Positions 1 to 8,438 are shown, counted from the stretch's first letter. The stretch is DNA of 64,000 bases from Amycolatopsis viridis (GCF_011758765.1 NZ_JAANOU010000001.1:2356001-2420000); one strand, 5' to 3'. Translations and numbers: made by a program. Notes: generated by a model not told the origin, from the sequence alone.

Positions 1-220
1 CCGCGTGCCGATCGGGGAGGGGCTGCGGCTGTGGTGGGACCTGGTGTCCCGCTCCGCCGCCGGGGACGGGTCGACCCCGCACAAGTTCCTCTACTTCCCC
101 GACGAGAACCACTGGGTGCTGACCCCGCACCACGCCAAGATCTGGTACTCCACGGTGTTCGCGTTCCTCGCGCAGCACGTGCTGGGCAAGGACTGGCAGC
201 GGCCCGACCTGCTCGGCTGA
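1..220 (+). CDS. S9-family (prolyl oligopeptidase-like) peptidase, C-terminal fragment
   Basis: Only the last ~73 residues are present; the gene enters from the left edge in frame 2. The tail contains FPDENHWV followed by two helices. In dipeptidyl aminopeptidase/acylaminoacyl peptidases the catalytic histidine sits in such a DENHW or xxxHG turn about 40 residues before the end, so this is the last part of an alpha/beta-hydrolase peptidase domain. Catalytic Ser and Asp and any beta-propeller lie outside the window. It ends with TGA at 218-220, and no downstream gene is coupled to it. The family is fairly clear from the tail; the substrate is unknown. Confidence 0.7.
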   Translation, partial: RVPIGEGLRLWWDLVSRSAAGDGSTPHKFLYFPDENHWVLTPHHAKIWYSTVFAFLAQHVLGKDWQRPDLLG

Positions 221-423
221 CGGCGAGCCGGCGCGACCGGTGGTGCCGGGTGCGCGGACCGCGCCGCGATCGAGCAGTCCGCCCGGAACGCAACCCCACG
301 GGCCACGGTCGGACGAAAATGCCGCCGGGTCCACCCGGACGGGTGGACGCCGCCCTGCGGTGCGGCGCGGAACTGGCTAGCTTTCGGCTCTCGTTCGAAT
401 GCACTTCGAGGAAAGGGAGCTCA

Positions 424-672
424 GTGTTGCGCACACTTCGTGCTGGTGTCGTCGGTCTCGCCGCCGTCTCGGCGGTTCTGACCGGGGCGGGCGCCGCCTC
501 CGCGGGGGTCTCCGCCCCGCAGCTCGAGGCCGTCGGGATGACCGTCAACGGTCTGATGGGCAACGCCGGGACCCCGGGCGTCCTCACCGCCGTCACGGGG
601 GAGGACAGCGCCCTGTCCGCGATCACCGGCGGTAACCCGCTGCGCCAGGTCGCCGGCGCGCTGCCGTTCTGA
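424..672 (+). CDS. Small secreted protein of unknown function
   Basis: An 82-residue product starting at GTG 424, chosen because AAAGGGAG lies just upstream and a signal peptide begins there. Residues 1-27 form a classical Sec signal (two arginines, a hydrophobic Ala/Val/Leu core, ASA cleavage site). The mature part of about 55 residues is Gly/Ala/Thr rich, lacks cysteine, and contains the segment VNGLMGNAGTPGVL. I do not recognise a family. It resembles the many short exported proteins of actinomycetes that accumulate at the cell surface. It is a single-gene unit closed by the hairpin at 690-723. A longer in-frame reading from 31 would bury the signal peptide and is unlikely. Confidence 0.6.
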   Translation: MLRTLRAGVVGLAAVSAVLTGAGAASAGVSAPQLEAVGMTVNGLMGNAGTPGVLTAVTGEDSALSAITGGNPLRQVAGALPF

Positions 673-689
673 CCGCAGGACCTGCGACG

Positions 690-723
690 AAGCGCGCCAC
701 GCCGGAACCCGGGTGGCGCGCTT
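690..723. terminator. Bidirectional hairpin terminator between convergent genes
   Basis: AAGCGCGCCAC at 690-700 pairs perfectly with GTGGCGCGCTT at 713-723 around a 12-base loop. It lies exactly between the stop of the secreted protein (+) and the stop of the GAF-ANTAR gene (-), so it can serve both. T and A residues at the stem ends replace a long U-tract, as is common in high-GC actinobacteria. Confidence 0.65.
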
Positions 724-742
724 CTGGCGTTCAGCGTCTTGT

Positions 743-1480
743 TCAGCGCCGCAGCGACTCGATGAGCGCCCGCGCGACGGCGGCGAGCTTGGTGTTCGTC
801 CGCTGCGACTCCTCGACCAGCCGGGTGAACGCCTCTTCCGCGGTGCAGCCGTGGATCGCCATCAGCACCCCCTTGGCCTGGTCGATCTCGGCGCGCGAGG
901 TCAGCGCGGCCTCCAGCTGGCCGATCTTGCGGTTGGTGGCCGCCCAGCGCCGCGCGTTGATGAAGGCGTCGCACGCGGCGGTGGTGAACAGGCGCATCAC
1001 GTGTTCGTCGTAGTCGTCGAACGCCTGCGCGGTCAGGCTGTACATGTCCAGCCCGCCGACCACCTCGTCCTCCTCGTCGTCGCCGGGCAGCACCAGCGGC
1101 ACCGACAGGTAGGTGTTGATGCCGGCCGCCTTGGCCGCCGCGGTGAACTCGGGCCACTCCTGCTCGTGCTCGCCGACCACGGCGCGCACCGGATGGCGGC
1201 GGGTCGCGGCCTCCACGCACGGACCGCGACGCGTCCGGTACTGGCACTCGTCGATGTCGACGATGCCCTCGTCGGTGGCTGCCAGCGTGTAGAGGTGACC
1301 GTCCTCGGCCACGGCGGTGATCGTCGCCGCGTCGGCCTCCGGCAGGGTGGCGACCGCGTTGTCCGCGATTCCCTTCGCGACCACTTCCAGCGGCTGCTCG
1401 GCGGCCTGGCCGCGCAGGTCGTCCAGCGCCTGAGCCACGTGATCGAGGCGGGCGAGGGGATCCGCGCGGCGCTCGGTCAT
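743..1480 (-). CDS. GAF-ANTAR RNA-binding antiterminator
   Basis: A 245-residue soluble protein starting at ATG 1480. Residues ~25-175 form a GAF-type sensor (CQYRTRRGPCVEA and YLSVPLVLPGDDEE are typical of actinobacterial GAF-ANTAR proteins). Residues ~180-240 form an ANTAR domain with LTSRAEIDQAKGVLM followed by ATxxxAFxxLxxxSQ-like spacing. ANTAR domains bind paired hexaloop RNA hairpins and prevent premature termination; the ligand of this GAF is unknown. The gene stands alone, divergent from trpF, with no kinase beside it, so direct small-molecule or redox sensing is more likely than phosphorylation. The family assignment is secure; targets cannot be inferred here. Confidence 0.88.
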   Translation of the reverse strand: MTERRADPLARLDHVAQALDDLRGQAAEQPLEVVAKGIADNAVATLPEADAATITAVAEDGHLYTLAATDEGIVDIDECQYRTRRGPCVEAATRRHPVRAVVGEHEQEWPEFTAAAKAAGINTYLSVPLVLPGDDEEDEVVGGLDMYSLTAQAFDDYDEHVMRLFTTAACDAFINARRWAATNRKIGQLEAALTSRAEIDQAKGVLMAIHGCTAEEAFTRLVEESQRTNTKLAAVARALIESLRR

Positions 1481-1577
1481 GAGCGGCGGATACCCGGGGC
1501 GTGCGGACGGTAATCCCGGGTGGCGCGGCACGTGGGCACCGCGGCGGTCCGGAGAACGCGCCGCCTACCCTGGTGGG

Positions 1578-2168
1578 GTGTTCGTGAAGATCTGCGGCCT
1601 GCGCACCGAGGCCGATGTGGAGTGCGCGGTGGGGGCCGGCGCGGACGCGGTCGGGTTCGTGCTGACCCCGAGCCCGCGGCAGGTCACGGTGGCGGAGGCG
1701 GCGCGCCTGGTGGCCGGGGTGCCGCCGGAGGTGCTCGGCGTCGGGGTGTTCCTGGGCATGCCCGTCGCCGACGTCCGCGACATCGCCGTGCGGACCGGGC
1801 TCGGCGCGGTCCAGCTGCACGGCCGTGGCTACCGGGCGGAGGATTTCGCCGCCCTCACCGACCTGGGTCTGCGGCTGGTGCGGGCCACCTCAACCAGCGG
1901 CTCCCCGGTCGAGGTCGGCGCGTTCGGCGAGGACATGCTGATCCTGGACTCGCCGCGGGCCGGGTCGGGGGAGCAGTGGGACTGGGAGGCGCTGCGCGGG
2001 CAGACCGGGCAGTGGCTCCTGGCCGGCGGGTTGCGGCCGGGCAATGTCGCCGACGCCGTGCGGACCGTGCGGCCGTGGGGCGTGGACGTCTCCAGCGGGG
2101 TGGAGTCCGCGCGCGGTACGAAGGACCATGGACTGATCCGCGAATTTCTCGCCGCCGCGCGTCCCTGA
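1578..2168 (+). CDS. trpF: Phosphoribosylanthranilate isomerase
   Basis: A 196-residue TIM-barrel enzyme that converts N-(5'-phosphoribosyl)anthranilate to CdRP in tryptophan synthesis. The N-terminal VKICGLRTEADV carries the catalytic cysteine (Cys6 from GTG 1578). VQLHG, ILDSPRAGSGEQWDW and the phosphate-binding WLLAGGLRPGNV plus VDVSSGVES follow in the expected order. An upstream in-frame ATG at 1479 would overlap the divergent ANTAR gene, so GTG 1578 is preferred; GTG 1584 is possible. It is not with other trp genes. Many actinobacteria use PriA for both His and Trp isomerisation, so a separate TrpF-like gene is somewhat unusual and may be a second or specialised copy. Confidence 0.88.
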   Translation: MFVKICGLRTEADVECAVGAGADAVGFVLTPSPRQVTVAEAARLVAGVPPEVLGVGVFLGMPVADVRDIAVRTGLGAVQLHGRGYRAEDFAALTDLGLRLVRATSTSGSPVEVGAFGEDMLILDSPRAGSGEQWDWEALRGQTGQWLLAGGLRPGNVADAVRTVRPWGVDVSSGVESARGTKDHGLIREFLAAARP

Positions 2169-2224
2169 TCGCGGATCCCGTTCGTCGGGAGGGTGAGAAT
2201 CACGACCGGCGAGGAGGAAACGCG

Positions 2225-2548
2225 ATGCAGTACATGCTGTTGATCTGCGGTGGCCCGGAGGCCGCCGAGCACGCCGAGGACGGCTGCGGGGGCTGGAGCG
2301 AGGAGATGGCCGAGCGGGGCGTCCTGCGGGGCGGCGCGGGGCTGCGGCCGCCGCACGAGGCGACCACCGTCCGGGTGCGGTCGGACGAGGTGCTGCTGTC
2401 CGACGGCCCGTTCGCCGAGAGCCGGGAGCAGGTCGGCGGGTTCTGCCTGATCGAGTGCGGGGATCTGGACGAGGCCGTGGAGATCGCATCGAAGCACCCG
2501 GCGGCGACCTACGGTTCGATCGAGGTCCGGCCGATCTGGCAGCCGTGA
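2225..2548 (+). CDS. DGPF/YCII-related protein, partner of the ECF sigma factor
   Basis: A 107-residue protein with the YCII fold: MQYMLLICGG at the start, LLSDGPFAESREQVGGF (the DGPF motif) near residue 65, and a C-terminal VRPIW. Start ATG 2225 follows GGAGGAAACGCG. Its stop TGA shares bases with the GTG start of the next gene (GTGA), so the two are translationally coupled. DGPF proteins are the hallmark neighbours of ECF42 sigma factors; their biochemical role is not settled, and binding of a small ligand is only a guess. Confidence 0.85.
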   Translation: MQYMLLICGGPEAAEHAEDGCGGWSEEMAERGVLRGGAGLRPPHEATTVRVRSDEVLLSDGPFAESREQVGGFCLIECGDLDEAVEIASKHPAATYGSIEVRPIWQP

Positions 2549-3804
2549 CCGACGTCCACACGGCACTCGTCCGGGCCTTCCGCGACGAGTGGGGCCAGGT
2601 GGTCGCGACCCTGATCCGGCTCACCGGCGACTGGGACCTCGCCGAGGAGTGCGCTCAGGACGCGTTCACCCAGGCCGTCGACTCGTGGGCCCGGGACGGC
2701 GTGCCGCGCCGTCCCGGGGCCTGGCTCACCACCACCGCCCGCAACCGCGCTCTCGACCGGCTGCGCCGGGACGCGGTGGGGGCGGCCAAGCTGCGGGAGG
2801 TCGCGGCGATGCCCGTTCCGGAGCCCGAACCCGACGACAGCGGCGTGCCGGACGACCGGCTGCGGCTGATGTTCACCTGCTGCCACCCCGCGCTGTCGCT
2901 GGACGCGCAGGTCGCGCTGACCCTGCGCACGCTGGCCGGCCTGACCCCGGCCGAGATCGGGCGGGCGCTGCTGGTCGCCGAACCGGCGCTGAAGAAGCGG
3001 CTGGTGCGGGCCAAGCAGAAGATCCGGCACGCGGGCATCCCGTACCGGGTGCCGCCGGCGCACCTGCTGCCCGAGCGCACCCCGGCCGTGCTCGCGGTGC
3101 TGTACCTGCTGTTCACCGAGGGGTACTCGGCGACGGCCGGCGCCGACCTGCTGCGGCGTGAGCTGTCCGCGGAAGCGATCCGGCTGGCGCGGGTGCTGCA
3201 CCGGCTGATGCCGGACGAGCCGGAGGCGACCGGGCTGCTGGCGCTCCTGCTCCTGCAGGACGCCCGCCGGGACGCGCGCGTGGACGAGCACGGCGACCTG
3301 GTGCTGCTGGCCGACCAGGACCGCAGCCGGTGGGACCGGACCGAGATCGCGGAGGGTGTCGCGCTGCTGGACGGTGCGCTGCGGCGCGGGGCGCCCGGCC
3401 CGTACCAGGTGCAGGCGGCGATCGCGGCCTGCCACGGGACCGCGGCCCGCGCGGAGGACACGGACTGGCCGCAGATCGCGGCGCTCTACGGGCGGCTGGC
3501 CGAGATGACGCGGTCGCCGGTGGTGGCGGTGAACCGGGCGGTGGCGGTGGGCATGGCCGCCGGTCCGGAGGCTGGGCTGCGAATACTGTCCGATGTGGAC
3601 CTGCCGGGGTACCACCTGCTGCCCGCAACCCGCGCGGATCTGTTGCGGCGGCTGGGCCGGCACGACGAGGCGGCGCGGGCCTACCGGGAGGCGCTGGAGC
3701 TGGTGACCGCCGAGGCCGAGCGCCGCTTCCTCAGCCGGCGGCTGGCGGAGGTGGAGGCGGGGCCGGGCGGTCAGCCCGCCGCGGGCCGGTCCCGGCCGAC
3801 GTAG
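2545..3804 (+). CDS. ECF42-type RNA polymerase sigma factor with TPR-like extension
   Basis: A 419-residue sigma factor. Sigma region 2 spans ~10-75 ([35 protein letters not shown]) and sigma region 4 ~115-165 ([45 protein letters not shown]). The long C-terminal half (~180-410) contains [11 protein letters not shown] and TPR-like repeats, the extension diagnostic of ECF42. The start is GTG 2545 from the GTGA overlap with the DGPF gene. No anti-sigma factor is adjacent; in this group the extension itself is thought to control activity. The last 34 bases overlap the convergent DUF190 gene. Confidence 0.88.
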   Translation: MTDVHTALVRAFRDEWGQVVATLIRLTGDWDLAEECAQDAFTQAVDSWARDGVPRRPGAWLTTTARNRALDRLRRDAVGAAKLREVAAMPVPEPEPDDSGVPDDRLRLMFTCCHPALSLDAQVALTLRTLAGLTPAEIGRALLVAEPALKKRLVRAKQKIRHAGIPYRVPPAHLLPERTPAVLAVLYLLFTEGYSATAGADLLRRELSAEAIRLARVLHRLMPDEPEATGLLALLLLQDARRDARVDEHGDLVLLADQDRSRWDRTEIAEGVALLDGALRRGAPGPYQVQAAIAACHGTAARAEDTDWPQIAALYGRLAEMTRSPVVAVNRAVAVGMAAGPEAGLRILSDVDLPGYHLLPATRADLLRRLGRHDEAARAYREALELVTAEAERRFLSRRLAEVEAGPGGQPAAGRSRPT

Positions 3805-4121
3805 CGGATCACCTCGACCGGTTCGACGACGACCAGGCCGTCCCCGATCAGCTCGTCGAGCGTGGGCAGGAAGCCGCGGATCCGGGTTTCGTCGTCGACG
3901 ACGACGATCACCACCGGCAGGTCGTCGGACAGGGACAGGATGCGGGTGGTGTGCACGTGTTGCGAGGCGCCGTAGCCCTCGATGCCGCGCAGCACGGTGG
4001 CACCGGCCAGCCCCGCCTGGTGGGCGCGGTGCACGATTTCGGTGAACAACGGTTTGTGGTGCCACCGGTCGGTCTCGCCGACGAAGATGGTCAGCCGCAG
4101 CGCCGGGCCCTGGAGTCTCAT
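3771..4121 (-). CDS. DUF190 (PII-like) protein
   Basis: About 116 residues, beginning [28 protein letters not shown] and [10 protein letters not shown] followed by a C-terminal VEVIRYVG are the conserved blocks of DUF190, a trimeric PII-like ferredoxin fold. Family members often accompany CrcB fluoride channels or chloride channels, but no such gene is visible here. ATG 4121 is used; GTG 4148 would add nine residues without conserved content. Its 3' end overlaps the sigma factor gene by 34 bases tail to tail. The ligand is unknown. Confidence 0.75.
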   Translation of the reverse strand: MRLQGPALRLTIFVGETDRWHHKPLFTEIVHRAHQAGLAGATVLRGIEGYGASQHVHTTRILSLSDDLPVVIVVVDDETRIRGFLPTLDELIGDGLVVVEPVEVIRYVGRDRPAAG

Positions 4122-4193
4122 CCGTTCCACCCCGCCTTCGCCGGGCACCCCGCGGTGCCCGCGAGGTCAGTGTCTCCCCGGCGCGGGCCCGCC

Positions 4194-4236
4194 GTCAGGC
4201 CCTCACCGCCGGTTGAGCCGGCGGCGAGGGCCTGAC
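4194..4236. terminator. Long hairpin terminator
   Basis: GTCAGGCCCTC (4194-4204) pairs with GAGGGCCTGAC (4226-4236), continued inside by CCGCCGG/GCCGGCGG around a TTGA tetraloop. This near-perfect stem begins two bases past the stop of the 4238-4528 gene, so it very likely terminates that minus-strand transcript and insulates the DUF190 gene downstream. Confidence 0.7.
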
Positions 4237-4237
4237 G

Positions 4238-4528
4238 TCAGCGGAGCAGGCGTGCGACGAACCCGGTGACGACGAGCCAGAACAGCGCCGCCACCCCGTA
4301 GTTGACCAGCACGTTGAGCTGTTCGTTCGCGATGGGGAAGAGCCCGGGGAAGAACAGCGCGAGCGGCTGGGCGATCGAATCGATGAACCGGTAGAAGGCG
4401 TTCGCCGTGTTGGCGCCGGCCAGGACCAGGACGATGTAGATCGCCTCGACGAGCGCGAACAGCGCCCCGATCCCGGTCACCACTCTGACAGCGGTGCCGC
4501 GGCCACGGTAGATACCCGTTCTGGTCAT
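4238..4528 (-). CDS. YggT-family small integral membrane protein
   Basis: A 96-residue protein with two predicted membrane helices: ~14-40 (GIGALFALVEAIYIVLVLAGA) and ~68-92 (LVNYGVAALFWLVVTGFVARL). Between them, a short amphipathic stretch containing FIDSIAQPL resembles the YggT repeat. YggT proteins have been linked to septum or osmotic functions, but no specific activity is established. ATG 4528 is the only sensible start. It lies downstream of the PspC-like gene on the same strand with a 48-base gap, so the two envelope proteins may share a transcript. Confidence 0.6.
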   Translation of the reverse strand: MTRTGIYRGRGTAVRVVTGIGALFALVEAIYIVLVLAGANTANAFYRFIDSIAQPLALFFPGLFPIANEQLNVLVNYGVAALFWLVVTGFVARLLR

Positions 4529-4576
4529 ACGAAGGGGTGACCGTTTTCGCCAATATCAAACCCGATCGGGGGACGG

Positions 4577-4774
4577 TCAGTGCCGTTCGTTGGGGATGAT
4601 GATCCACAGCACCAGGTAGACCAGGAACTGCGGACCCGGCAGCAGACAGGACAGCAGGAAGAGCAGCCGCACGGTGCGGGGCTGCCACCCGAGGCGGTAG
4701 GCGAGCCCGGCGCACACTCCGGCGATCACGCGGTTGTGGCGGGACCTTGTCAGGGTCGTCGTTGTCGTCGTCAT
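4577..4774 (-). CDS. Short PspC-domain membrane protein
   Basis: A 65-residue protein from ATG 4774, preceded directly by GGAGGC. After a poly-Thr start it reads RVIAGVCAGLAYRLGW, RTVRLLFLLSCL and FLVYLVLWIIIP, the whole PspC core with its single membrane hairpin. PspC domains are membrane-stress or signalling modules in the phage-shock family. Here the domain stands alone, without kinase or antitoxin parts, as often seen in actinobacteria. An upstream in-frame ATG at 4876 gives a low-complexity leader and is not preferred. Confidence 0.85.
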   Translation of the reverse strand: MTTTTTTLTRSRHNRVIAGVCAGLAYRLGWQPRTVRLLFLLSCLLPGPQFLVYLVLWIIIPNERH

Positions 4775-4911
4775 GCCTCCAGCGTGCTCGCCCCCGGCGC
4801 GGAACGCATCGGTGGAAACCCCCGATTCGACCCTGGTGCCGGCCCCACCTCCGCGGCCCCGGCCACCATCGTCCACTGGGGACCGCGAAGCCCGCGTCCC
4901 TTCGGTAGGGC

Positions 4912-5671
4912 GTGCGGAAGCGGATTCTGATCACCGGTGCGAGCGCCGGGCTCGGCGAGGAGATGGCACGGCAGTTCGGGGCGCTGGGGCGCGACCTGGC
5001 CCGGTGCGCCCGGCGGGCCGACCGTCTCGAGGCGCTGCGTGCGGAGCTGACCGCCGGCCGGCCCGAGGTTGCGATGGCGAGGTTGCGGTGGCGGTCCGGG
5101 GCCTGGACGTCACCGACCACGACGCGGTGTTCCGGGTGTTCCGCGAGCTGCGGGACGAGCTCGGCGGTCTGGACCGGATCGTGGTCAACGCCGGGCTCGG
5201 CAAGGGGCAGCCGCTGGGCACCGGGTACTTCGCCGCGAACCGGCAGACCGCGGAGACGAACTTCGCCGCGGCACTGGCGCAGTGCGAGGCGGCGATGGAG
5301 ATCTTCCGCGAGCAGGGCGCCGGGCACCTGGTGGTGATCTCGTCGATGAGCGCGCTGCGCGGGATGCCGCGCAACCTGACCACGTACGCGGCGAGCAAGG
5401 CCGGGGTCGCCGCGCCGGCCGAGGGCATCCGGGCCGACAGGTTCGGCACGGGCATCACGGTGACCACGTTGTTCCCGGCTACATCCGGTCGGAGACGAAC
5501 GCCCGGGTGGGGAAGGCACCGCTGCTGGTCGACAGCAGGCCCGGGGTGCGGGCGATGGTGCGGGCGACCGAGCGCGAGCGCACCCGCGCCTACACCCCGG
5601 CCTGGCCGTGGGCCCCGCTGAGCGTCGCGATGCGGCACCTGCCGCTCCGCTGGCTGGCGAAGATCACCTGA
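4912..5671 (+). pseudogene. Short-chain dehydrogenase/reductase, disrupted by two frameshifts
   Basis: Three reading frames together give one SDR of about 250 residues. From GTG 4912 the first frame gives LITGASAGLGEEMARQFG (Rossmann GxxxGxG). The second gives LDVTDHDAVF, RIVVNAGLGKGQ, VVISSMSALRG and TYAASKAG (catalytic Ser, Tyr and Lys all present). The third gives GYIRSETNARVGKAPLL to the end. The first break is a 14-bp near-tandem duplication at 5065-5092; deleting either copy restores PEVAVAVRGLDVTD. The second is one missing C in the CCC run at 5474-5476; CCCC would restore TTLFPGYIRSE. A real pseudogene is most likely, although the single-base loss could be a sequencing error. Confidence 0.8.
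5065..5092 (+). repeat. 14-bp near-tandem duplication inside the SDR gene
   Basis: GAGGTTGCGATGGC (5065-5078) is followed at once by GAGGTTGCGGTGGC (5079-5092); the copies differ at one base. Fourteen is not a multiple of three, so the insertion shifts the frame. The mismatch shows the event is not a simple read-assembly stutter of identical units. Confidence 0.85.
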
Positions 5672-5685
5672 GGCGCTCCCGCGCG

Positions 5686-5886
5686 TCAGGTGTCCGCGCC
5701 GCGGCCGGTTTTTTCCTGCAGGCGGTCGATGAGCTGCGACGCCTGCGCCTTGGTGAGGTCCTCCGGCAGCTCCTCACCGGCCTCGCGGGCCAGTGTCTGC
5801 AGGTACGACAGCTGCGGGCCGGTCATCGGCTCCTCGCCGGTCGTCCACTCCTGCGGGTCCTTCTCCGGGTTCTGCGGTCCGGTCAC
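5686..5886 (-). CDS. DUF3072 small protein
   Basis: A 66-residue protein from GTG 5886, with GGAGG five bases upstream. It contains PEKDPQEWTTGEEPMTGPQLSYLQTL and then LPEDLTKAQASQLIDRLQ, the full DUF3072 signature: a short disordered start, a conserved Trp-Thr-Gly core and a helical end resembling a SAP-like fold. Function is unknown. The gene follows the aminotransferase-regulator fusion on the same strand with a 65-base gap and may be read through from that operon, or have its own promoter. Confidence 0.8.
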   Translation of the reverse strand: MTGPQNPEKDPQEWTTGEEPMTGPQLSYLQTLAREAGEELPEDLTKAQASQLIDRLQEKTGRGADT

Positions 5887-5951
5887 CCCTGCCTCCGTTC
5901 GCCGATGTGTTCGAAACGGGGTTACCCCGCCGGAGTCCGGCTCATGCCACC

Positions 5952-7673
5952 TCAGCCCCGGATCTCGTTGAGGTAGTTGTAGATGGTGTAGCGGGTGACC
6001 TCGAGCTCGCCGGCGAGGAAGTCCACCGCGTCCTTGATCAGGAAGAACCCGGCCTCCTCCAGCTCGCGGACGACGGCCGCCTTGTGCTTCTTCTTCATCA
6101 GCTCCACCGGGATCCCGGTCTGCGCGACCGCCCGGTCCACCAGGAACCGCTGCAGGCTGTCCACATCGGGCGGGAAGCTCTCCGTCCGCACCTCCGTCGC
6201 CGGCCCCCGCGTCACCTCGCTGTTGACGCACAGGCAGCCGATCGCCACGCCGTCGGCGTCGCGCAGGAAGATCGTCGACGACCGGATCGGCCTGCCGTCC
6301 GGGCCGTGCGTCTCGTAGTTGGTCAGGTCGTGCGTGGTGCCGCGGCGCACCAGGCCGAGCAGCAGGTCGGTCATCGGGCCGCCGGGGGTGCGGCCGGTGA
6401 TCTCCCCGGCGATCGCGATGATGGAATCGGGCAGCTTGGACAGGTCGTGCAGCACCACCTCGTTGCCCGGCCCGAGCATCGCGGCCAGCCCGTCGACCGC
6501 CGGGACCAGCGCGGACAGCACCGAGTCGGTGGCGTCCGCGGCGAACCGGGGGCCGGCGGGCAGCGGCCGGGACAGGTAGGTCAGCGCGGCGCGCACCGCC
6601 TCCGCCGCCGACGCCGGTGTGGAGGCGTGCGGGGACAACCGCACGTGGTCGGTGCGCACGGTCGCGGCGATGCCGTCGGCGGCCAGCACCGCCCCGACCC
6701 GCTCGGCGGAGTGCCCGGGCAGCCGGAACGCGAGGATCCCGGCGCGCCGCTGGGTCGCGGACACGATCTCGGCGCCCAGTGACCGCAGCATCTCCTCCAG
6801 CTCACCGACCCGCTCGGCGATGCGTGACTCGATGGCCGCCACCCCGGCCTCCTCGACCAGCTCCAGCGCGGCCGCGAAGGCGCCCGAGGTGACCGGGCTG
6901 AGGTTGCTGATCGACCAGGACGCCGCGAACTCCGCGGGCGGGTGGATCTCGTCGTCGAACAGGCCCGCGTCGTGCGCGCCGGTCCAGCCGGACAGCACCG
7001 GGCGCAGCCGTTCCAGCGCCCGGTCCGACAGCACGGCGAACCCGGTGCCCCAGCCCGCGCGCAGCCACTTCTGCCCGCCCACGACCAGTACGTCGGCGGC
7101 CTGCCACGGCTCGTCGGCCACGCCGAAACCCTGGATGCCGTCGACGACGAGCAGCCGGTCGCCGACGGTGTCCCGCAGCGCCGCGAGGTCGGCGCGGTAG
7201 CCGGTGCGGAAGTCCACGGCGCTGACCGACACCGTGGTGGTGTCGCCGCTGAGCTCCGCGGCGACGGCCTCCGGCGTGGCGTACCCGTGCGGCGGCCGCA
7301 TGCGGCGCAGCGTGATCCGCCCGGCCTCCGCGGCGCGCGCCCACGGGTAGGTGTTGGCCGGGAATTCCGCCGCGGACACCAGGACTTCGCCGGGCGGGGC
7401 GTTGAAGGCGGCCTGGAACAGGCCCTGGCTGGTGTTGGGCAGCAGGACGACGTGATCGGTGTCGGTGCCGCACAGGCGTGCCACCGCGGCCTTCGCGCGG
7501 ACCTCCTGCCGCATCAGGTCGTCCACAGTGGACGGTCCGGCCTTCGCCGAGGAGTGCAGCAGGCGCGCGGTGGTGTCCACGACGGCGTGCGAGGGCGGGC
7601 CGTACCGGGCGAAGTCCAGGTAGCCCGCGGGCTCGTCGAACTGGAGCAGGTAGCTGGGCGAGATCCTGGCCAT
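5952..7673 (-). CDS. Class-V aminotransferase fused to a YheO/DauR-type PAS-HTH regulator
   Basis: A 573-residue fusion. Residues 1-~370 are a complete class-V PLP fold (cysteine desulfurase/selenocysteine lyase-like): LLPNTSQGLFQ near 78, VVDGIQGF with PLP-binding Asp178, VVGGQKW with Schiff-base Lys202, then a small domain ending near 368. Residues ~383-495 match the YheO-like PAS domain (LGPGNEVVLHDLSKLPDSIIAIAG, GRPIRSSTIFLRD). Residues ~525-573 match its helix-turn-helix (KDAVDFLAGELEVTRYTIYNYLNEI). The order is the reverse of MocR proteins, where HTH precedes a class-I aminotransferase. It is the last gene of an amino-acid ABC operon (TGATG overlap with the ATPase gene). An enzyme-sensor repressor of that transporter is the natural inference; activity is unproven. 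Confidence 0.85.
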   Translation of the reverse strand: MARISPSYLLQFDEPAGYLDFARYGPPSHAVVDTTARLLHSSAKAGPSTVDDLMRQEVRAKAAVARLCGTDTDHVVLLPNTSQGLFQAAFNAPPGEVLVSAAEFPANTYPWARAAEAGRITLRRMRPPHGYATPEAVAAELSGDTTTVSVSAVDFRTGYRADLAALRDTVGDRLLVVDGIQGFGVADEPWQAADVLVVGGQKWLRAGWGTGFAVLSDRALERLRPVLSGWTGAHDAGLFDDEIHPPAEFAASWSISNLSPVTSGAFAAALELVEEAGVAAIESRIAERVGELEEMLRSLGAEIVSATQRRAGILAFRLPGHSAERVGAVLAADGIAATVRTDHVRLSPHASTPASAAEAVRAALTYLSRPLPAGPRFAADATDSVLSALVPAVDGLAAMLGPGNEVVLHDLSKLPDSIIAIAGEITGRTPGGPMTDLLLGLVRRGTTHDLTNYETHGPDGRPIRSSTIFLRDADGVAIGCLCVNSEVTRGPATEVRTESFPPDVDSLQRFLVDRAVAQTGIPVELMKKKHKAAVVRELEEAGFFLIKDAVDFLAGELEVTRYTIYNYLNEIRG

Positions 7674-8437
7674 CAGAGGATGCGCGCCAGGAACTGCCGG
7701 GTGCGCTCGTGCCGGGGCGCGCCGAGGACCTGCGCGGGCGGCCCGGTCTCCACGACCGCGCCGTCGGCCATGAAGACGACCTCGTCGGCCACCTCCCGTG
7801 CGAACCCCATCTCGTGTGTCACGACGACCATTGTCATCCCTTCGGCCGCGAGCGAGGTCATCACCTCCAGGACCTCGCCGACCAGCTCCGGGTCCAGCGC
7901 CGAGGTCGGCTCGTCGAACAACATCAGTTTCGGTTTCATCGCCAGCGCCCGCGCGATCGCGACCCGCTGCTGCTGGCCGCCGGAGAGCTGATCGGGGTAG
8001 GCGCCGGCGCGGTGCGCCAGGCCCACCCGGTCCAGCAGCTCCAGCGCGGTACGCCGGGCCTGGGCCGGATCCAGGCCGCGCACCCGCACCGGGCCCTCGG
8101 TGACGTTCTGCAGCACGGTGCGGTGGGCGAACAGGTTGAACCGCTGGAACACCATGCCGATGTCCTGCCGCTGCCGGGCGACCTCCCGCTCACGCAGCTC
8201 GTGCAGCTTTCCCTTGTGCAGGCGGAACCCGATCGGCTCGCCGTCCACCCACACCTGCCCGGCGTCGATCGTCTCCAGGTGGTTGACGCACCGCAGGAAG
8301 GTGCTCTTGCCGGCGCCGGACGGACCGAGCAGGCACACCACCTGTCCCTTGTGGACATCCAGGTCGATGCCGCGCAGCACCTCGGTGCCGGCGAAGTGCT
8401 TGCGCACGCCGACCGCGCGCAACAGGGGTTCGGTCAT
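7673..8437 (-). CDS. Polar amino-acid ABC transporter, ATP-binding protein
   Basis: A 254-residue ATPase of the GlnQ/ArtP type: Walker [10 protein letters not shown] near 38, Q-loop [14 protein letters not shown], signature [15 protein letters not shown], Walker [13 protein letters not shown] and H-loop VVVTHEM. It powers uptake through the permease encoded just upstream, with one base between the two genes. Its stop overlaps the start of the fusion gene by one base (TGATG). Family members carry Glu/Gln, His, Arg/Lys or cystine; the substrate here cannot be read from the ATPase. Confidence 0.93.
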   Translation of the reverse strand: MTEPLLRAVGVRKHFAGTEVLRGIDLDVHKGQVVCLLGPSGAGKSTFLRCVNHLETIDAGQVWVDGEPIGFRLHKGKLHELREREVARQRQDIGMVFQRFNLFAHRTVLQNVTEGPVRVRGLDPAQARRTALELLDRVGLAHRAGAYPDQLSGGQQQRVAIARALAMKPKLMLFDEPTSALDPELVGEVLEVMTSLAAEGMTMVVVTHEMGFAREVADEVVFMADGAVVETGPPAQVLGAPRHERTRQFLARIL

Positions 8438-8438
8438 G

